Shown here: positions 5,999 through 9,239 of the stretch, piece after piece
How positions within the stretch are numbered: position 1 is the stretch's first letter
How the letters are laid out: each line of letters begins with the position of its first letter
NCBI GenBank assembly: GCA_041674865.1
Contig: JBAYUX010000049.1
Span: 1 to 9,239, forward strand
Length of the DNA stretch: 9,239 nt
Origin: CALREA01 sp041674865
GTDB lineage: Bacteria > Patescibacteriota > Gracilibacteria > UBA1369 > UBA12463
Reading direction: 5' to 3'
Position numbers and translations under genes: made by a program
The notes under the pieces: model-generated
What the model was told of the DNA's origin: nothing
Database searches by the model: none
The model's input: the letters and a program-made list of their open reading frames with translations, nothing else

Positions 5999-6874
5999 CT
6001 AAAATTTCACCAAGTCAGCAATCGTATACGGCAACTCGCCTGCCAAATCGGTAGCGGCAAACGTATAGCCACGTTTTTTTGCGAGACGTTCTCCGCACAC
6101 ACCAAAGATATACGCCGCACATCCAGCGGCCTCGAACATCGGAACACCTCGCGCAATAAGTGAAGTCAAAAATCCAGCAAGAACATCGCCACTTCCACCA
6201 ACGGTCATTCCGGCATTTCCAGTCGGATTGAGAATCGCCTCACCCTTCGTCGAAACGATGAGATCCTGAGGGCCTTTGAGCAAAATATTGATCTGTAAAT
6301 CAAGCGAGAGATTCTGACAGTACCTCCATTTTTTATCCATAAGTACAGAAGCGTCACGCTCCAAAAATGGCTTATCAGTAAGGCGAACGAACTCATTCAA
6401 ATGTGGCGTAATAATAACATCTTGATTTAAGGGAAGCTGCTGAATTCGTCGCAGGGCCATCAGGGCAACCGAGTCGAGAATAGTTGGAATATTGATCTGC
6501 GGAATGAGAACATCAAGCGCAGTAGAGGTTTCCGGATGATCGCCCATACCGGGGCCAATCAGGATTGCATCGCATATTTGAGTCAATTCGAGGACGTGCG
6601 GAATGGCAGACATCGAGAAGTGATCGCCCTTATATTTCCGAACGATAAAATCTGGATACAGACTTCGCGTAACATCAAAATTACATTCAGGAACAATCAG
6701 ATACACGAGATCGACACCGCTTTTGAGCGCTCCAAGAGCCGATAAAATCGGTGCACCATAATAATCGATACTTCCACCAAGAATCAAAACGCGACCATTG
6801 TTCCCCTTGTGAGAATCAGGGCGCCTATGTGGAAAGTAGCTAACTGCAACGGATTTTTTTATTTCAGGAATCAT
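5999..6874 (-). CDS. nnrD: ADP/ATP-dependent NAD(P)H-hydrate dehydratase (YjeF C-terminal/NnrD type)
   Basis: The 291-residue protein is a stand-alone ribokinase-fold dehydratase that returns hydrated (damaged) NADHX/NADPHX to NAD(P)H using ADP or ATP. HKGNNGRVLILGGS (22-35) is the diagnostic N-terminal motif. DAILIGPGMG (102-111) and ITPHLNEF (155-162) form the substrate pocket. NPTGNAGMTVGGSGDVLAG (216-234) is the nucleotide and catalytic motif, with Asp230 as expected catalytic base. The usual LDADAL motif is LDSVAL here (133-138). The N-terminal epimerase half (NnrE) found fused in many bacteria is absent, and no separate copy is in the window. It is cytoplasmic. The start at 6874 places the HKG motif at the family's usual distance; no Shine-Dalgarno is present. 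It is probably driven by the promoter at 6927-6955 and is followed by pgeF, another damage-control enzyme. Confidence 0.92.
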   Translation of the reverse strand: MIPEIKKSVAVSYFPHRRPDSHKGNNGRVLILGGSIDYYGAPILSALGALKSGVDLVYLIVPECNFDVTRSLYPDFIVRKYKGDHFSMSAIPHVLELTQICDAILIGPGMGDHPETSTALDVLIPQINIPTILDSVALMALRRIQQLPLNQDVIITPHLNEFVRLTDKPFLERDASVLMDKKWRYCQNLSLDLQINILLKGPQDLIVSTKGEAILNPTGNAGMTVGGSGDVLAGFLTSLIARGVPMFEAAGCAAYIFGVCGERLAKKRGYTFAATDLAGELPYTIADLVKF

Positions 6875-6926
6875 AGGGCGGGCGTGTCAGATTCTTTTTA
6901 GGAAAATGTTAGAAATTTATAAGGTT

Positions 6927-6955
6927 ATCGTAATCTGTATGAGATAAAATGGCAA
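6927..6955 (-). promoter_or_regulatory. Promoter for nnrD
   Basis: On the minus strand TTGCCA (6950-6955, one mismatch to TTGACA) is followed after exactly 17 nt by TACGAT (6927-6932, four of six to TATAAT). Transcription would start near 6920, leaving a leader of about 45 nt with no Shine-Dalgarno before ATG 6874. Confidence 0.5.
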
Positions 6956-6965
6956 ACAGTCCCTC

Positions 6966-7064
6966 TTGTCTCCGCCCCAAAATTCGACTAGTATTCCCGC
7001 GGGCAAAACCTGGGGCTCAAGGCCACAAGATCGACCCCACCGATATACTCTAAAATTCAGCTTT
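6966..7064 (+). promoter_or_regulatory. Leader/promoter region of the MBL-fold gene
   Basis: Two promoter candidates are visible. One is TTGTCT (6966-6971) with TAGTAT (6989-6994) at 17 nt. The other is TATACT (7044-7049), a good -10 without a -35, 15 nt before the ATG. The stretch is more GC-rich than its surroundings. TGGGGC (7011-7016) can pair with GCCCCA (6974-6979) upstream or, through TGGGG, with CCCCA (7035-7039) downstream, not both. The palindrome CCCGCGGG lies at 6996-7003. Which promoter is used, and whether the alternative pairing matters, cannot be told. Confidence 0.3.
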
Positions 7065-7661
7065 ATGGATATTACTTGGCACGGAGAATCATGTTTCACA
7101 ATCAAGGGTAAAAAAGGAACAGTTGTTACGAACCCATTTGCATCAGACGTCAAGAACGAGAAGCTCAAGGCTGACGTCATTATCATTTCAGAAATTGCAG
7201 GCGAAAAACCCCACAAACTCGCACCTATTGCGGGTGAGCCAAGGACATGTGATGTTCCTGGAGAGTTCGAAGTCAGCGAAGTTCCAGTCATCGGAATGCA
7301 GATTGTTACAGACGGAGTATTTGAACCAAAAACAGTTTTTCAATTCCGTATCGACGATATCTCAGTCTGTTTCCTCGGAAAAATCGACAAACCTATTACC
7401 GCTGAACTTATCGAAAAAATCGGCGACGTTGACGTTCTCATGATTCCAGTTGGAGGCAATGGAACACTCGATGCAAAAAAAGCTCAATCACTTATCGAAG
7501 AAATTGAGCCACGCATGGTCGTCCCAATGTGCTACGACGATATCACGGCATTCCTCAAAAACACCGGCGTCACTCCAGAAGTAAAAGATACATTTGCGAT
7601 TGCCAACAAGGCAGCTCTTCCTCAGGACAAAACAGAATACGTTGTACTTAACGTAAAGTAG
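7065..7661 (+). CDS. Metallo-beta-lactamase-fold protein with degenerate metal site
   Basis: From ATG 7065 the product is 198 residues. It follows the Lactamase_B_3 (UlaG-like) pattern: MDITWHGESCFTIKG at the N-terminus, TVVTNPFASD (19-28), PGEFEV (65-70), a GDVDVLMIPVGGNGTLDAKKA run (120-140) and MVVPMCYDD (151-159). Most residues that bind metal in active relatives are changed. The usual GHSCF is GESCF, the VTDP Asp is Asn23, the HxHxDH-like loop is SEIAGEKPHK (42-51), the DxGH-type motif is GKIDKP, and the PMHY His is Cys156. It is therefore probably not a classical Zn hydrolase and may be a structural, binding or regulatory protein. It would be cytoplasmic. A TTG at 6966 would add 33 residues of Pro/Ser/Arg-rich sequence unlike the family, so it is not used. 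A tRNA gene follows 30 nt later and may share its transcript. Confidence 0.82.
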   Translation: MDITWHGESCFTIKGKKGTVVTNPFASDVKNEKLKADVIIISEIAGEKPHKLAPIAGEPRTCDVPGEFEVSEVPVIGMQIVTDGVFEPKTVFQFRIDDISVCFLGKIDKPITAELIEKIGDVDVLMIPVGGNGTLDAKKAQSLIEEIEPRMVVPMCYDDITAFLKNTGVTPEVKDTFAIANKAALPQDKTEYVVLNVK

Positions 7662-7691
7662 ACTCAAATTCCACACATCCCCGTTTACTTT

Positions 7692-7766
7692 GCTTTCGTA
7701 GTTCAACGGATAGAATAACCCCGTCCTAAGGGGTAGATGCAGGTTCGATTCCTGCCGAGAGCACCA
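7692..7766 (+). tRNA. tRNA-Arg (anticodon CCU), CCA encoded
   Basis: The full cloverleaf can be drawn. Acceptor GCTTTCG (7692-7698) pairs with CGAGAGC (7756-7762). The D arm is GTTC/GAAT (7701-7704, 7713-7716) with loop AACGGATA. The anticodon stem ACCCC/GGGGT (7718-7722, 7730-7734) holds loop GTCCTAA, giving anticodon CCT at 7725-7727. The variable loop is AGAT, and the T arm is GCAGG/CCTGC (7739-7743, 7751-7755) with loop TTCGATT. Discriminator A at 7763 is followed by encoded CCA. It reads the AGG codon. It lies 30 nt after the MBL-fold gene and converges with alaS. Confidence 0.95.
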
Positions 7767-7808
7767 GTTAATGCACAATAAAAATCACATTATAGATATT
7801 GCAGGTTT

Positions 7809-9239
7809 TTATTTCTGCAACCCTCCAACAATCGCCTTGATTCGACGAATGCCGTCGCTCACCGCCTCTTCTTTGACGATCTTGAATGACTTGAGAACGC
7901 CAGTGTGTTCAACGTGTGGGCCACCGCAAACTTCTTTCGAAAAGTCGCCCATGAAGTAGACCTTCACCTTGTTGCCAAGCGAGGCGTATTTATCATCGAA
8001 AACGCCGATCGCACCGCGCTTTTTTGCCTCTTCGACATCGAGAATTTCGAAGTGAACGGGAAGATCACGATTGATCGCATCATTTACGAGTCGCTCCACT
8101 TCGGCAATCTGCTCCGGAGTCATTTTTTCGTTGTGAGAGAAGTCGAATCGCATTCGTTCTCGAGTAATGTTACTGCCTTTCTGGAAGACGTGCGTTCCGA
8201 GAACTTCACGAAGTGCCTCATGAGAGAGATGCGTAGCTGTGTGAAGCATCGTGCACTCCTCTGAGTGATCAGCGAGCCCACCAGCAAACTTCTGCTCAGC
8301 GCCAGCACGTGAGAGCTCTTGGTGTGCCTTGAAGGCTTCGTCGAAGGATGAGTCTTCAATAGAGAGCTCGTGTTCCTTGAGCATTTCCGCAATAAGTTCT
8401 TTTGGAAATCCAAATGTTTCGTAGAAGTAGAATGCGCGCTTGCCGGAGAATTGGAAGTTGTGTGATTGAATCCGTTCGGCAAATTTTCTGAGTGACGAGA
8501 GTTCTTCTGGAGAAAAAAGTGCCGCAAGTTTTGCTGGTTTTTCTTCTGGCGCGACGCCGGCATATGCACCAACTCCTCGAATGAGCATCTGGATATCCTT
8601 CATTTTTGGGCCAGTGAATGCGGAAATTTGAGCGACATCAGAATCGGCTGCATCGAACGCTTGTTTGATAATATTGAACCACTGAAGCGTTGTCATGATC
8701 GCCTGATCGCCTTCGAAAGAGTTCGAAATAAACGGCTCCATCTGTTTCTGAAATTCCTTTTCGCCTTTTACGAGTGTCTCGCGGAATCGAGTTTCTTCAC
8801 GATCGAGCTCGCGGTGAATTTTGTCGCGGTTGGCGAGGAGTTCTGGGTAGACGTCTTTGTAGAGATCGATGTACGACTCAGCAACAAGCGCTGTGAAATT
8901 TTCAACGATACCAAGTTGTGTACCGCATCGAACTGCACGACGAATGAGTCGTCGAAGAATATAACCTTGATCGGTATTCGAAGGAGCAACGCCCCATTGA
9001 TCACCAAGAATAAAGACAGACGCACGAAGGTGGTCGAGAATAATTCGGTAGCATCGTGTTTTTTGGTCTTCAGAAAGCGGAGTTTCAGGTGCGCCATGTT
9101 CAGTAATATTTTCAGCAACTTGTTGGTCGACAGTAGCTTTTGCTCCAGAAAAAAGTTCCGTTTCGTAGATGCTCGACTTGCCTTGGAGAATTCCGACAAC
9201 ACGTTCGAGACCTAAGCCCGTATCAACATTTTGTTGTGC
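7809..9239 (-). CDS. alaS: Alanyl-tRNA synthetase, C-terminal 476 residues (N-terminus outside window)
   Basis: The frame is open from the right edge to TAA at 7809-7811. It begins at class II motif 3 (VDTGLGLERVVGIL, 9226-9185). The C-terminal helical part of the catalytic domain follows (DHLRASVFILGD, then GYILRRLIRRAVR, about 9019-8934), and then RFRETLVKGEKEF. The editing domain follows FAGGLADHSEE and keeps all four zinc ligands: HTATH at about 8243-8229 and CGGPH at about 7928-7914 (Pro replaces the usual Thr). The enzyme charges tRNA-Ala and clears Ser- or Gly-tRNA-Ala. Two things are odd. About 127 residues separate the RFxxTL motif from the FGFP motif, where E. coli AlaRS has about 40. 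The protein also stops right after the RRIKAIVGG editing-domain end, so the C-terminal oligomerisation/C-Ala domain is missing. The Met codon at 8741 is internal, not a start. Confidence 0.95.
   Translation of the reverse strand, partial: AQQNVDTGLGLERVVGILQGKSSIYETELFSGAKATVDQQVAENITEHGAPETPLSEDQKTRCYRIILDHLRASVFILGDQWGVAPSNTDQGYILRRLIRRAVRCGTQLGIVENFTALVAESYIDLYKDVYPELLANRDKIHRELDREETRFRETLVKGEKEFQKQMEPFISNSFEGDQAIMTTLQWFNIIKQAFDAADSDVAQISAFTGPKMKDIQMLIRGVGAYAGVAPEEKPAKLAALFSPEELSSLRKFAERIQSHNFQFSGKRAFYFYETFGFPKELIAEMLKEHELSIEDSSFDEAFKAHQELSRAGAEQKFAGGLADHSEECTMLHTATHLSHEALREVLGTHVFQKGSNITRERMRFDFSHNEKMTPEQIAEVERLVNDAINRDLPVHFEILDVEEAKKRGAIGVFDDKYASLGNKVKVYFMGDFSKEVCGGPHVEHTGVLKSFKIVKEEAVSDGIRRIKAIVGGLQK

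Noticed and set aside
6966..7064. N-terminal extension of the MBL-fold protein from TTG 6966
   Set aside because: The added 33 residues are Pro/Ser/Arg-rich and unlike the family, whose N-terminus matches MDITWHGESCF from ATG 7065. The stretch looks like leader DNA.
7488..7778. Minus-strand ORF of 96 residues covering the tRNA, beginning MCINWCSRQESN
   Set aside because: It is the antisense of the tRNA-Arg plus the end of the MBL-fold gene. Similar antisense-tRNA translations are well-known spurious proteins.
7799..7820. TTGCAG/CTGCAA inverted repeat as a shared terminator for tRNA-Arg and alaS
   Set aside because: The stem is 6 bp with a 10-nt loop, overlaps the alaS stop codon and has no T tract after it on either strand.
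8628..9215. Plus-strand ORF of 195 residues opposite alaS
   Set aside because: It lies entirely antisense to unmistakable AlaRS motifs, and its composition is that of a reverse-strand shadow.

Overview
The window looks like a piece of a small, reduced bacterial genome, most likely from the Patescibacteria (Candidate Phyla Radiation, CPR). This is an inference from several signs: a repetitive secreted protein next to an S-layer-homology protein, a solo PemK/MazF-type toxin with an N-terminal extension, a short alanyl-tRNA synthetase that ends right after its editing domain, and almost no Shine-Dalgarno sequences. TGA appears once as an apparent stop and never inside a supported reading frame. 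That argues, without proving it, for the standard bacterial code and against the UGA-glycine lineages (Gracilibacteria, Absconditabacteria). I cannot name the organism more closely.

Layout. Positions 1-2906 (+) form a cell-surface block. It holds the 3' part of a large protein built of exact-period 94-residue repeats, then a secreted protein with a chitobiase/hexosaminidase C-terminal-like domain, a Gly/Thr linker and three SLH domains, closed by a strong hairpin near 2967-2996. Positions 3050-3770 are a small accessory patch: an extended -10 promoter, a PemK/MazF-like toxin without a recognisable antitoxin, a structured intergenic element, and a coding-like tail (3600-3746) that has lost its front. 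A family 2 glycosyltransferase follows (3770-4951, +). It converges on two minus-strand genes, pgeF/yfiH (4965-5834) and an nnrD-type NAD(P)HX dehydratase (5999-6874). From 7065 (+) come a metallo-beta-lactamase-fold protein that has lost most metal ligands and a tRNA-Arg(CCU). The window closes with the minus-strand alaS gene, cut by the right edge.

How the genes fit together. The first two genes and the glycosyltransferase point to building and decorating the cell envelope. PgeF and NnrD are both damage-control enzymes (peptidoglycan precursor editing or nucleoside phosphorolysis, and repair of hydrated NAD(P)H) and lie in the same direction. The 164-nt gap between them holds two adjacent dyads that may be an operator. 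alaS and tRNA-Arg are translation genes.

The points most worth a second look are: the roughly 85-residue insertion and missing C-terminal domain of AlaRS; the metal-ligand-poor MBL protein; the paired dyads upstream of pgeF; the headless coding remnant and structured RNA-like element next to the orphan toxin; and the 17-bp tandem duplication that supplies the stop codons of two convergent genes. I found no clear new multi-gene system such as a defence island or CRISPR array.
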